Assembly: GCF_014873495.1 (NCBI RefSeq)
Contig: NZ_JADBGF010000001.1
Location: 5,146,001-5,210,000 of the forward strand
DNA from: Streptomyces stelliscabiei
GTDB taxonomy: Bacteria; Actinomycetota; Actinomycetes; Streptomycetales; Streptomycetaceae
DNA length: 64,000 nt
Reading direction: 5' to 3'
Shown here in pieces: positions 15,704-23,004 of the stretch (the first letter of the stretch is position 1; every line of letters starts with the position of its first letter). A program made the translations under genes and the position numbers. The notes below the pieces were generated by a model that did not search any database, was not told where the DNA came from, and worked only from the letters and a program-made list of their open reading frames with translations.

Positions 15704-17021
15704 CCGGTGGGAGCGTCGCCCGTAGCCGTGCCTCGAAGGCCAGGGCTACGGGCTCCTGCCTGTGCGGGGCCAACTGGTCGTAGAACTCCCTGAGATGGCC
15801 GGACACTCGCTCGGAAGCCACCGCCGACGCGGACTCCAGAGCCTGCGTGGCAGTGCCGCACGCCTGGTCGAGCTTCCCTTGGTCCAGCTGCGTACGGGCC
15901 AGCCAGAATGCGTGAAACGCCCGGCCGCGCTGGTTGGTGAGGGCCTCCCGACGCAACGCGTCCGCGATCAAGGGTTCAGCCGTCGCCGCCTCGCCCAATC
16001 GGCCGTGGGCAATGCCCGTGTCCACTATGAGCTTCAGTTCGTCGAAGTAGGTCACCCACGACGGGTCCGGGTCGCTCTCCTGGATCTGCTCGAACTGGCG
16101 GTGCGCTTCCCCGATGGCCTGGTGCGTCGCCGTATGACTGCCGAGCGTGGCATGGGCAAATGCCTCCCGCATGGAGAGCATCGACAGAACTCGCGGTGTC
16201 GTGCCGAAGGCTGAGCGGGCCTGGTCCTGGGCGGCGGTGACGAGTGCCAGGGAGTCCGCGGGCTTGTCCTGGTAGGTCGCCTGCAAGCTCATGCACGCAA
16301 GCACGTTGGCCATGAACTGGCGGTCGTCGATCTCCTTGGCCAGTTGCAGGGCCTCGGTGAAGTAGGCGCGGGCCTGGTTGTACTGGCGGGCGTCGAAGTA
16401 GGTCCAGCCGGTGAGGCGTGCCAGCTCGGCCGCGATCCCGTACAGGCCGTTCTGGATGGACGGCGGGCGGCTCTCCTTCAGCAGGCCGACCACGTAGCGG
16501 AGCTGGCCGACGACGGCCGGCCTCAGTGCCTCGCCGCCGTGCTGGTCGTCCCGACGCCAGTAGTCCTCGATGGAGGAACGGAACGCTTCGAGCGTGGCTG
16601 GGCTGAGGGTGGTCCGCGTGGCCAGCGCCAAGATGCTGTCGACGTCCGGGCCCGGAAGAGACGCGGCTGACCGTTCCTCGGTCTCTGGCACTTGAGGTGC
16701 CTCGCGCTCGGTAACCGCGAGAGCCTGCGGTGTCTCCCAGGGACGCCGGGCAAGTCCGAGCATGCCTCCTGGGATGCGCAAGCCGTCCGAGATTCGCTCG
16801 ATCACGTCCATGTGGAGCAACTGGCGGCGCCCGGCGATCACTTCGCCGACCCGGCTCGGAGTCAGGTCGCAGCGCCTCGCGATCATCGACGGGTAGATGC
16901 CCGCTCGGGTCTTCACCAGCCGGAAGACTCGGGCGAAGTCCCGCACCCGGCACGCGCTGATCATCTCGGGGTCGGTGAGCAGCCTGGCAGGTAATTCCTG
17001 CGGCCGGTCGGCGTCGGGCAT
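15681..17021 (-). CDS. XRE-family transcriptional regulator with C-terminal TPR-like domain
   Basis: 446 aa from the ATG at 17021 (GGGAG 8 nt upstream); a TTG at 17090 would start inside the operator and is rejected. An N-terminal helix-turn-helix (~25-75: VFRLVKTRAGIYPSMIARRC, then DLTPSRVGEVIAGRRQL) is followed by a linker and an all-helical TPR-like part (~170-430, e.g. WTYFDARQYNQARAYFTEAL). Such regulators often sense peptides or partner proteins through the TPR part. It reads away from the 76-aa gene, with the palindrome at 17082-17100 between them, suggesting autoregulation and control of the rightward cluster. Confidence 0.88.
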   Translation of the reverse strand: MPDADRPQELPARLLTDPEMISACRVRDFARVFRLVKTRAGIYPSMIARRCDLTPSRVGEVIAGRRQLLHMDVIERISDGLRIPGGMLGLARRPWETPQALAVTEREAPQVPETEERSAASLPGPDVDSILALATRTTLSPATLEAFRSSIEDYWRRDDQHGGEALRPAVVGQLRYVVGLLKESRPPSIQNGLYGIAAELARLTGWTYFDARQYNQARAYFTEALQLAKEIDDRQFMANVLACMSLQATYQDKPADSLALVTAAQDQARSAFGTTPRVLSMLSMREAFAHATLGSHTATHQAIGEAHRQFEQIQESDPDPSWVTYFDELKLIVDTGIAHGRLGEAATAEPLIADALRREALTNQRGRAFHAFWLARTQLDQGKLDQACGTATQALESASAVASERVSGHLREFYDQLAPHRQEPVALAFEARLRATLPPVSGSLHP

Positions 17022-17081
17022 CGGGCCAGCTCCCACACTGCGAGGGCTACGCAACGTCGCGGATTCTCTACTAGCCGCGAT

Positions 17082-17100
17082 ATTACCCAAGTTGGGTAAT
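17082..17100. promoter_or_regulatory. Palindromic operator between XRE regulator and the small-gene cluster
   Basis: ATTACCCAA-G-TTGGGTAAT is a perfect inverted repeat with 9-bp arms around one central base. On the minus strand its TTGGGT could be a -35 element with a TAGAGAAT-like -10 about 15 bp on, so binding would block the regulator's own promoter. It is 61 bp upstream of the regulator ATG and 47 bp before the divergent gene. Confidence 0.7.
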
Positions 17101-17146
17101 CAGCCTGGCCTTTTGGCAGGGGTGCCCTGATCGCGATGCTCCTCTC

Positions 17147-17377
17147 ATGGCGAGCAATCAGCAGACCAGACCAGGCATCAGCGAGCTGGCGAAGGACCGT
17201 GCCACCGGACGCATCGGGGTCGTCATGGGTGAGGTCGGCGGCCGTGTGCAGATGCGGCCGGTCCGTGGCGGCAGGGAGTGGGATGCCATGCGGGACGACG
17301 TGGAGGCGCTCAGCGCGCGGGAGGAGCTGAGCGTGCGTCTGGCCGCGAGGAACGGCAACAGCCGGGTCGGGCTGTGA
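17147..17377 (+). CDS. Small hypothetical protein, first gene of the XRE-linked cluster
   Basis: 76 aa: MASNQQTRPGISELAKDRAT, GRIGVVMGEVGGRVQMRPVR, then a charged helix (EWDAMRDDVEALSAREELSV). GRIGVVMGEVGGRVQMRPV looks like a small beta-hairpin or SH3-like element. I do not recognise a named family. Its ribosome-binding site is weak. The stop overlaps the ATG of the next small gene in TGATG, so the two are coupled. Confidence 0.65.
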   Translation: MASNQQTRPGISELAKDRATGRIGVVMGEVGGRVQMRPVRGGREWDAMRDDVEALSAREELSVRLAARNGNSRVGL

Positions 17378-17475
17378 TGCGCGCCGTCGGCCGGTACGCC
17401 GGGGTCCTGTTCATCATCTGCATCAGCTGTTCGTGCGGATTGGTGATCGGTGTGGCCCTCGGCACCGGCCAGTAG
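17377..17475 (+). CDS. 32-aa single-helix membrane peptide
   Basis: A very short frame: MRAVGRYAGVLFIICISCSC, then GLVIGVALGTGQ. The start ATG shares its A with the TGA of the preceding gene (TGATG), a classic coupling arrangement. A basic N-terminus precedes one ~20-residue hydrophobic helix containing two cysteines. It could be a membrane-anchored partner or a small toxin-like peptide. Function is unknown. The coupling and hydrophobic design are the evidence that it is real. Confidence 0.55.
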   Translation: MRAVGRYAGVLFIICISCSCGLVIGVALGTGQ

Positions 17476-17622
17476 ACCGGCCGCCCCGGACGGGTGCCGT
17501 TACGGCTCCCCCGTCCCCGTTCGGGGCCGGCCTCCAAGCCCGCTCGCGATGGTCTTCGAGCCTCGCTCGGTGATCGCGACGGCAGGTAAGTGCCCTGCAC
17601 CTCTCACACCAGGAGACTGCAC

Positions 17623-18066
17623 ATGACGGCAACAGCGAACGATCAGAAGACCGGTCGCGCGGTGGCGGGTGAGGAACTGTTCCAGAGCCTCACTCACTTC
17701 GTGATCACCCACAACGGGCAGTCGCCCGAGCGTGGCGAGCGGATCGCGGACCAAGCGGTCGCGTTCGTCGTCACGGCTGCCACCGCCACCGTTCCCATGG
17801 TCCCGTCCGACGACGTGGACCTCGGCCTCCACGCGCTCATCCTGCACACGAAGGAGTACGCCGGGCTGTGCGAGCAGTACGCGGGCCGCTTCCTGCACCA
17901 CAACCCGAAGCCGGGCGGTGGGGCACGCGACCCTGAGAAGGTCGCTGCCTCGGCTCACGCCATGAAGGCGGCCGGGTTCATGGTCTTCGACGGCCTGTGG
18001 ACCGTGGACGGCACGAACCTCGCGCAGTGCGACTCGGACTGCGGCCGACCCTACGGTCAGGACTGA
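17623..18066 (+). CDS. DUF1399/glycine-rich-domain-like hypothetical protein
   Basis: 147 aa from the ATG at 17623 (AGGAGA 6 nt upstream); the longer frame from 17590 lacks a site. The central segment DVDLGLHALILHTKEYAGLC, then EQYAGRFLHHNP, resembles the D-x-x-WH-x-x-ILHT-x-EY-x-x-FC core of glycine-rich-domain (DUF1399-like) proteins, although the usual Trp is Leu here. A C-terminal CDSDCGRPYG could bind metal together with the His cluster. No catalytic function is established. It lies between the coupled small genes and the kinase-like gene and is closed by a strong hairpin. Confidence 0.7.
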   Translation: MTATANDQKTGRAVAGEELFQSLTHFVITHNGQSPERGERIADQAVAFVVTAATATVPMVPSDDVDLGLHALILHTKEYAGLCEQYAGRFLHHNPKPGGGARDPEKVAASAHAMKAAGFMVFDGLWTVDGTNLAQCDSDCGRPYGQD

Positions 18067-18080
18067 CCCACACAACAGCG

Positions 18081-18113
18081 ACGCGACCGGCCTCGAATCG
18101 AGGTCGGTCGCGT
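18081..18113 (+). terminator. Hairpin terminator after the DUF1399-like gene
   Basis: ACGCGACCGGCCTCGA pairs with TCGAGGTCGGTCGCGT with a single G-T wobble. The stem includes a GTG (18112) that would otherwise look like the start of the kinase-like gene, which argues for the TTG at 18136 as the real start. Confidence 0.7.
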
Positions 18114-18135
18114 GCGCCTGGAAGGAGAAGAGACG

Positions 18136-18978
18136 TTGCCCGGCTCAACCGCTGAACTGCCGATCGTGGTGCTCGACGCGCTCATGCCCACGGCTCAGCG
18201 CCTCGTCGTCAACCGCCGGGGCTCCACGGTCTGGGAGGTGGAAGGCAATCGGGGCCACTACGCCGTGAAGCTCGGCCACCCGATCGAAGCCACCGCCGAC
18301 TGGGCCGCCCAGCCCTGGACCGCGCTCGCGCCGGCGCGCGAGGGCGCCGTACTGCACCGACTCGGCCTCGACCTCGACGCGATCGCCTACGGCGAGTGGG
18401 AGCGCGGGACGTGGAACTTCCAGCCGTGGCGCGAAGGGCCGGACCTGTACCGGCTGTGGGAACCCTGCCGTAAGCCGGACTCATCCATCGCGCCGCACAC
18501 CAGCGTCGCCCTGGGGTGCGTCGAAGCACTGGCGGAACTGCACGCGAAGGGCTGGGCACACGGAGACGTGCAACCCTCCCACTTCATCATCGGTCCCGAC
18601 CGGACTCATCTGATCGACCTCGCCCTCGCCCGTGGCGGAAGCGTTCCCCAGGGGTACGACTTCCCGTTCCGCGGCTGCCTCGTCCACTACGAAGCACCGG
18701 AGATCGCCCGCAGCGTCCTCGCCACTGGGGAAGCCGAACCCACGCCGGAAGCGGACATCTACGCCCTCGGCGCGTCCCTGCTCATCTCCGCCACCGGCTG
18801 GCGAGCGGTCGAGTACCCGGACGACGCTCCTCGCCCCGTGCAGCGAGAAGCCGTGGCCAACGGCCGACGCCGCCCCGCAAAGGCACCCGGTGAGCTGGGC
18901 GAACTGATCGAAGCCATGCTCAGCCATGCGCCCGAGGACCGGCCGACGATCTACGAGGTGGGTAAAGCCCTGAGCTGA
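18136..18978 (+). CDS. Protein-kinase-like protein with altered catalytic loop
   Basis: 280 aa from the TTG at 18136, preceded by AAGGAGAAG; the GTG at 18112 is inside a terminator stem. Kinase-fold landmarks are YAVKLG (ATP-binding Lys, ~51), HGDVQPSHFII in place of HRDLKPxN (~149), IDLALARG in place of DFG (~168), YEAPEI (APE) and ADIYALGA. The catalytic Asp is kept but the conserved Asn is His and DFG is DLA, so activity is uncertain: divergent Ser/Thr kinase, small-molecule phosphotransferase or pseudokinase. No transmembrane or sensor domain. It is last in the XRE-linked cluster. Confidence 0.8.
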   Translation: MPGSTAELPIVVLDALMPTAQRLVVNRRGSTVWEVEGNRGHYAVKLGHPIEATADWAAQPWTALAPAREGAVLHRLGLDLDAIAYGEWERGTWNFQPWREGPDLYRLWEPCRKPDSSIAPHTSVALGCVEALAELHAKGWAHGDVQPSHFIIGPDRTHLIDLALARGGSVPQGYDFPFRGCLVHYEAPEIARSVLATGEAEPTPEADIYALGASLLISATGWRAVEYPDDAPRPVQREAVANGRRRPAKAPGELGELIEAMLSHAPEDRPTIYEVGKALS

Positions 18979-19031
18979 TCCCCAACCCTGCTCGCCGTCG
19001 TTGCTCGTACGGCGGCGGGCCGACAACAACA

Positions 19032-19077
19032 GACCGGACCACCCCTCAGCCTGGACAGCATTCCGGGTGGTCCGGTC
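19032..19077 (+). terminator. Terminator hairpin after kinase-like gene
   Basis: GACCGGACCACCC (19032-19044) and GGGTGGTCCGGTC (19065-19077) form a perfect 13-bp stem with a 20-nt loop, 54 nt past the stop codon. Confidence 0.75.
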
Positions 19078-19095
19078 GTGGAAGCCCTGATCAGG

Positions 19096-19120
19096 ACCCC
19101 GGTGCCGATGGTACCGGGGT
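19096..19120. terminator. Second compact hairpin
   Basis: ACCCCGGTGCC-GAT-GGTACCGGGGT gives an 11-bp stem with one G-T wobble and a 3-nt loop. It follows the previous hairpin by 18 bp; together they insulate the cluster from the next block. Confidence 0.65.
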
Positions 19121-19642
19121 GGTCGGCGTGCCCGGATGCGGGTGCGGCCACAACCTCGGCTTCCTGTTGTCGAGTTGGAGAGGGCCACTGGTGAAGTCCC
19201 GTCGAGGAACGCAGTTCTGGCCTCAGCCACCGAAAGTCAGCCACGACGGCGGGCGCGCCGAACGAGCACCCGTCACGTGTGCCTCCAGCAACCCCGTACG
19301 GGCCTCAGCCACGCTGCCCGAATACGTCACGGACCGTGCTCCCGTCTGCCTGGGCGTTGTGAACGTACGGACGGCACTCCACTCCGCTTCGTGCTTCTGG
19401 TGCGATACGGCGGGTGGTGGCACGGTGCGCTCGTCACCGGGGCGCTTCGGTCTGCTCCTCGCGCTCGGGACAGTCGGGTTGCTTCCTGCTCTGGCGGTTC
19501 GTCTTGGTGGTGTTGCGCGCTGAGCGGCCGGGGGCCGCCGCAGCGGTGGCGGAGACAGGGAGCGGCGGCGGCCCGTGGCCGCCAGCGCGCGCGGACCGCC
19601 GTAGGCGGGCCGCCTTGATTCGCCGGTGAGAATATTGACGCA
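19121..19642. other. Non-coding or degraded region before the nuclease gene
   Basis: About 520 bp with several short frames but none with a good start site or recognisable product. Two minus-strand frames share the word VAEARTG/MAEARTA, hinting at a degraded duplication, but this is too weak to call. The composition drops to AT-richer values near 19630, where the next gene begins. Confidence 0.4.
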
Positions 19643-20095
19643 GTGGCACTGGTACTGGCCATGGGAGACCGGGTGCGCCCCGTGATGCGAAGCCTGAGCG
19701 TGCGGCCTCAGGGCGTTCCACTCGAATTCAAAAACGAGTACGATGACCAGTATCTTTGCCGTGCTCTGCTAGTTCAGTTCTTCGACGACGTTCGGGATGA
19801 AGAATATGTCCCGTCATATGCTGGCGGGAATTCGCGAATCGACTTTCTGATTCCTCGATTTAAGCTCGGAATTGAGCTGAAGCACACTCGAAATGGCCTC
19901 AAGGATAAAGATGTGGGCGAACAGTTGGTTATTGATGTGGCCCGCTACTCCGCACATAAGTCGGTCAGTCACCTGATCTGCCTGGTGTTCGACTATGGCG
20001 GCCATCTGAGGAACCCGCGAGCGCTCGAAGAGGATCTGCGGCGTGAGGTAAGTTCCCCCGAAATGGCGGTGACGGTTCGGATTTATGATCGGTGA
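19643..20095 (+). CDS. PD-(D/E)XK nuclease, DpnII/MboI-like effector domain
   Basis: 150 aa, with GTG start uncertain (ATG at 19661 possible). The motif YAGGNSRIDFLIPRFKLGIE, then LKHTR, provides Asp67 and E78-x-K80 of the PD-(D/E)XK fold; KDKDVGEQLVIDVARY and LICLVFDYGGHLRNP follow. This is the arrangement of the REase_DpnII-MboI domain, often used as the cleaving module of phage-defence proteins. Here it is almost bare, with only ~30 residues before the domain, so it may be a split-off effector, a stand-alone nuclease or the remnant of a longer gene. The reading frame is open back to 19619 without a better start. AT-richer than its neighbours. Confidence 0.75.
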   Translation: MALVLAMGDRVRPVMRSLSVRPQGVPLEFKNEYDDQYLCRALLVQFFDDVRDEEYVPSYAGGNSRIDFLIPRFKLGIELKHTRNGLKDKDVGEQLVIDVARYSAHKSVSHLICLVFDYGGHLRNPRALEEDLRREVSSPEMAVTVRIYDR

Positions 20096-20540
20096 TTTTC
20101 TGTCCTTTGACTCTTGTCAGTCCACTGCTTAATCCCGGCGCTGGTGTCTGCCCTACTGACTTGATGGGGTGATGTCGGGGCCGTTCGCCTAACAGTCGGC
20201 GGTCGGCACCGCGGGTGAGTGAGAGGTCGGTGAACGGTGACATCGGGCCTGGCGTGAGCGCGGAGAGCCGGGCTGCTCTCGAAAACTCTCCGGGCCAGCC
20301 CCGGCTCAGCCATGCCCAGGTCGACCGGCTGGAGCGGTTATCTCGGGGGTCGAGCGGGGTGTCAGGCATGTGTCTCTCAGCGCACTGTGCCTGACAGATA
20401 TCTACGGGTTGTTCAGGCACGTACGGCATGTTCGCAACGTGGGAACCGATCCCCGACGCTGCCCATCAGCGTCGTGCCTGAACCGTTCCCGTCTCCGAGC
20501 GCGTCCATACGGGCACCCCACACCGTGGAGCCGCCGCACC
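20096..20540. other. Intergenic region with repeated TCAGGCA motif
   Basis: About 445 bp without a gene. Four copies of the word TCAGGCA occur in alternating orientation: TGTCAGGCA (20360) and its inverted partner TGCCTGACA (20388), then GTTCAGGCACG (20411) and inverted CGTGCCTGAAC (20473). They end 57 bp before the pentapeptide gene and look like operator sites or RNA stems. Confidence 0.5.
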
Positions 20541-22496
20541 ATGAGCACATCTGAACCGCCAGCCTGGCCGCACTGCGCACACGGCGCAGACCCTGCTGCC
20601 GACCCCTTTGGTTGTCGCGGCATCCACGTCTCCGGCCACACCGCGTGCCTCGCCCACCTGTCCGACGCCGACCGCGACGCCTACCTGGCGGGCCTGGCTC
20701 CCGGCGCCAGCATCGACCACCGGGGCACCACCTTCACCGAATCCCTCCTCAACGCCTTACTCAACGCCCTCCGTAACCCTGCAACCGGTCACCCCGACTT
20801 AGGCGACGCCGGGTTCGAGGCGGCAACCTTCAAGGACGCCGCCGTGTTCGACTCGGCGACCTTCGAGCGCGCCGCCGTGTTCGACTCGGCGACCTTCAAG
20901 GGCGACGCCATGTTCGACTCGGCGACCTTCAAGGGCGCCGCCAGATTCGAGTCGGCGACCTTCAAGGACGACGCTTGGTTCGGGTCTACCTTCGAGCGCG
21001 GCGCCGTGTTCGGGTCGGCGACCTTCGAGCGCGGGGCCGTGTTCGGGTCGGCGACCTTCGAGCGGAATGTCTGGTTCGACTGGGTGACCTTCAAGGGCGC
21101 CGCCTGGTTCAACTCGGTGACCTTCAAGGACATCGCCGGGTTCGAGTCGGCGACCTTCGAGCGCGCCGCCGTGTTCAGGTGGGCGACCTTCGAGGGCCCA
21201 GCCGTGTTCGCGGACGCGACCTTCGAGGGCGCCGCCGTGTTCAGGTCGGCGACCTTCGAGCGCGCCGCTGTGTTCGAGTCAGCGACTTTCGAGGGCGACG
21301 CCGCGTTCGCGGAGGCGACCTTCGAGGGCGTCGCCAAGTTCGGGGAGGCGACCTTCGAGGGCGACGCCGCATTCCCGTCGGCGACCTTCGTGGAGGCCGA
21401 CCAGTTCGGGCCTTTGGTGTGTGCTGGGCGGGTTGTGCTGTCCGGCGCAAGGTTCGGCGGCCCGGTGACCCTCTCATTCGCTACGCGCCGTCTGGAGTGC
21501 CGTCGCACCCGCTGGTCATCGACCGCGGAGATCCGCCTGCGCTACGCCACAGTGGACTTCGCCCATGCGGTGTTCGAGTACCCCCTCACGATCGCCGCCG
21601 AGGCGGATCCGTTCGTGCTCACCAACGGCCGACAGCTCACCGAAGATGCTGTTCCGACCCCGCCCGACCCCGGCGTGCGGATGGCGTCGCTGCGTGGGGT
21701 GGACGCGGCCCACCTGGTCCTGGCCGACCTCGATCTGTCGGGATGTCTGTTCGCCGGCACCGTGCACCTGGACCAGCTCCGCCTGGAGGGCTCCTGCATC
21801 TTCGACACGGCCCCGCCTGCCGTGCACTGGCGGCGCTGGCCGCCTGTGCGGTTCACCGAGCGTCGCGTCCTGGCCGAGGAGCACCACTGGCGCGCGAGCC
21901 GGCCGGGGGCAGTGCGGGGCTGGAACGTGGCGGTCCTCGGCGCCGGGCGGACGGGGCCGTTGCAGCTGGCACCGGTGTATCGGGCGCTACGCAAGGCCTT
22001 CGAAGACGGCAAGCACGAGCCGGGAGCCGCGGACTTCTACTACGGGGAGATGGAGATGCGCCGCCATGCCGATGACATCCCCCGCGGTGAACGGGGGCTG
22101 TTGACCGTGTACTGGGTGCTGTCCGGCTATGGCCTGCGCGCCTCCCGGGCCCTGGCCTGGCTGGGTGCCGCCATGTGCCTGACCGTCGTGCTGCTGATGG
22201 CCTTCGGCCTCGCGAAGGACACCCCGAAGCACACCGCGACCGGCACCGTCCCGGCCGACGGGGGCAAGGTCACCTTCGAGATCGACAAGGACGATCCCCA
22301 GAACCCCACCGGCAACCGGTTCACCGGCGAGCGATTCGAGAAAGCCCTCAACGTCACCCTCAACTCGGTGGTGTTCCGCGCCTCCGGCCAGGACCTGACC
22401 ACCACCGGCACCTACATCGAGATGACCTCCCGCCTGACCGAACCCGTCCTCCTTGGCCTGGCCGTCCTCGCCATCCGCAACCGCGTCAAACGCTGA
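20541..22496 (+). CDS. Pentapeptide-repeat-type membrane protein
   Basis: 651 aa from the ATG at 20541; the frame extends back to 20370 without support. An N-terminal Cys/His cluster (CAHG, CRG, ACLAHL) and YLAGLAPGASIDHRGT are typical of a Streptomyces pentapeptide-repeat family. Eighteen 11-residue repeats (A-T-F-x-x-x-A-x-F-x-x) occupy ~95-291, likely a right-handed quadrilateral beta-helix. A second repeat-like region (~300-430) is followed by YRALRKAFEDGKHEPGAADF with YYGEMEMRR, then a transmembrane helix (ALAWLGAAMCLTVVLLMAFG) and a C-terminal hydrophobic segment (EPVLLGLAVLAI). It probably anchors a repeat scaffold at the membrane; function unknown. It follows the nuclease gene in the same direction at 445 bp. 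Confidence 0.85.
   Translation: MSTSEPPAWPHCAHGADPAADPFGCRGIHVSGHTACLAHLSDADRDAYLAGLAPGASIDHRGTTFTESLLNALLNALRNPATGHPDLGDAGFEAATFKDAAVFDSATFERAAVFDSATFKGDAMFDSATFKGAARFESATFKDDAWFGSTFERGAVFGSATFERGAVFGSATFERNVWFDWVTFKGAAWFNSVTFKDIAGFESATFERAAVFRWATFEGPAVFADATFEGAAVFRSATFERAAVFESATFEGDAAFAEATFEGVAKFGEATFEGDAAFPSATFVEADQFGPLVCAGRVVLSGARFGGPVTLSFATRRLECRRTRWSSTAEIRLRYATVDFAHAVFEYPLTIAAEADPFVLTNGRQLTEDAVPTPPDPGVRMASLRGVDAAHLVLADLDLSGCLFAGTVHLDQLRLEGSCIFDTAPPAVHWRRWPPVRFTERRVLAEEHHWRASRPGAVRGWNVAVLGAGRTGPLQLAPVYRALRKAFEDGKHEPGAADFYYGEMEMRRHADDIPRGERGLLTVYWVLSGYGLRASRALAWLGAAMCLTVVLLMAFGLAKDTPKHTATGTVPADGGKVTFEIDKDDPQNPTGNRFTGERFEKALNVTLNSVVFRASGQDLTTTGTYIEMTSRLTEPVLLGLAVLAIRNRVKR
20823..21413 (+). 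repeat. 33-bp tandem array encoding 18 eleven-residue repeats
   Basis: Eighteen units of 33 bp (GCGACCTTC core), one of them 30 bp because unit 5 lacks a residue. DNA identity between neighbours is high enough for unequal crossing-over, so repeat number probably varies. Confidence 0.9.
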
Positions 22497-23004
22497 CGGC
22501 CCTGCCCAGGCCCGGCCAAGCCCACTGAACGGTTCGACCGAATCGTTCCCGGCTCCGTGCCTTGCTTGCCTGCACCATTGATCATGCCTTTGAACTGCAC
22601 AAAAAGCCTTCGCCCTCTAGATAAGCCGGGGGGAGTTGGCGCGTGGTAGTTCCGTAGCAGCGCGACCTTGTGCCCCAAGTGCCATGCGCTCACGACTCGG
22701 GTAAAAACCGGCACGAACCCGCGGCCTTCTCCGCGGAGTTGGCGACCGACTGCACCGCAGCCACTAGGCGGGCTGGCCCGCACATGCCCCAAGGCGCCTG
22801 GTGAGAGACCTGGTGCCAGCAGCGATCTGGTCCACGCCTGGTCCACACGCACTGATCCACACCGCGACAACGCCGGATCAAGGTGAGACAGCCGCACGCA
22901 GAAGGGGTGCCCCTCAGCGAGAGGCACCCCTTCTGACCAGCATGTCTATGACCTGCGGAGTGGGCGGAAACCGGGCCCACGGAGACGCTTTCGCGTCCTC
23001 ACGT
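22497..23004. other. Right-end non-coding region of the island
   Basis: About 500 bp without a convincing gene and without an integrase remnant that I can detect. It contains the small hairpin GAACGGTTCG-AC-CGAATCGTTC (22527-22548), a strong terminator (22900-22934) and, just inside the repeat, a degenerate tRNA-Ser-like variable arm and T-stem on the minus strand (22964-23004). Confidence 0.5.
22900..22934. terminator. Strong hairpin near the right island end
   Basis: AGAAGGGGTGCCCCTC-AGC-GAGAGGCACCCCTTCT has 16-bp arms with one mismatch. It isolates the island from the chromosome at the right attachment repeat. Confidence 0.75.

Larger units (their letters stand above)
12141..23004. mobile_element. 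tRNA-Ser-associated genomic island, decayed integrative element
   Basis: The segment between the two 41-bp repeats holds genes of mixed composition: two clearly AT-richer coding blocks (12.67-14.85 and 19.66-20.10 kb) alternating with high-GC blocks. Contents are OLD nuclease, NUDIX, XRE-TPR regulator, small genes, kinase-like protein, PD-(D/E)XK nuclease and pentapeptide-repeat membrane protein. No integrase, excisionase, replication or transfer gene is visible. The NUDIX plus regulator block recalls actinomycete integrative and conjugative elements (pSAM2 encodes the NUDIX immunity factor Pif). I infer a non-autonomous or decayed element retaining defence or immunity genes. Confidence 0.75.

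Noticed and set aside
17590..17622. Extended start of the DUF1399-like protein
   Set aside because: The extra 11 residues have no ribosome-binding site, while the ATG at 17623 has AGGAGA at ideal distance.
19119..19523. 134-aa frame between the kinase-like and nuclease genes
   Set aside because: Starts inside a terminator hairpin region, lacks a Shine-Dalgarno and resembles no family; better described as non-coding or degraded.
20789..21508. 239-aa minus-strand frame opposite the pentapeptide array
   Set aside because: It is periodic only because the DNA repeat is a multiple of three; the plus frame fits the repeat family and continues into membrane helices.
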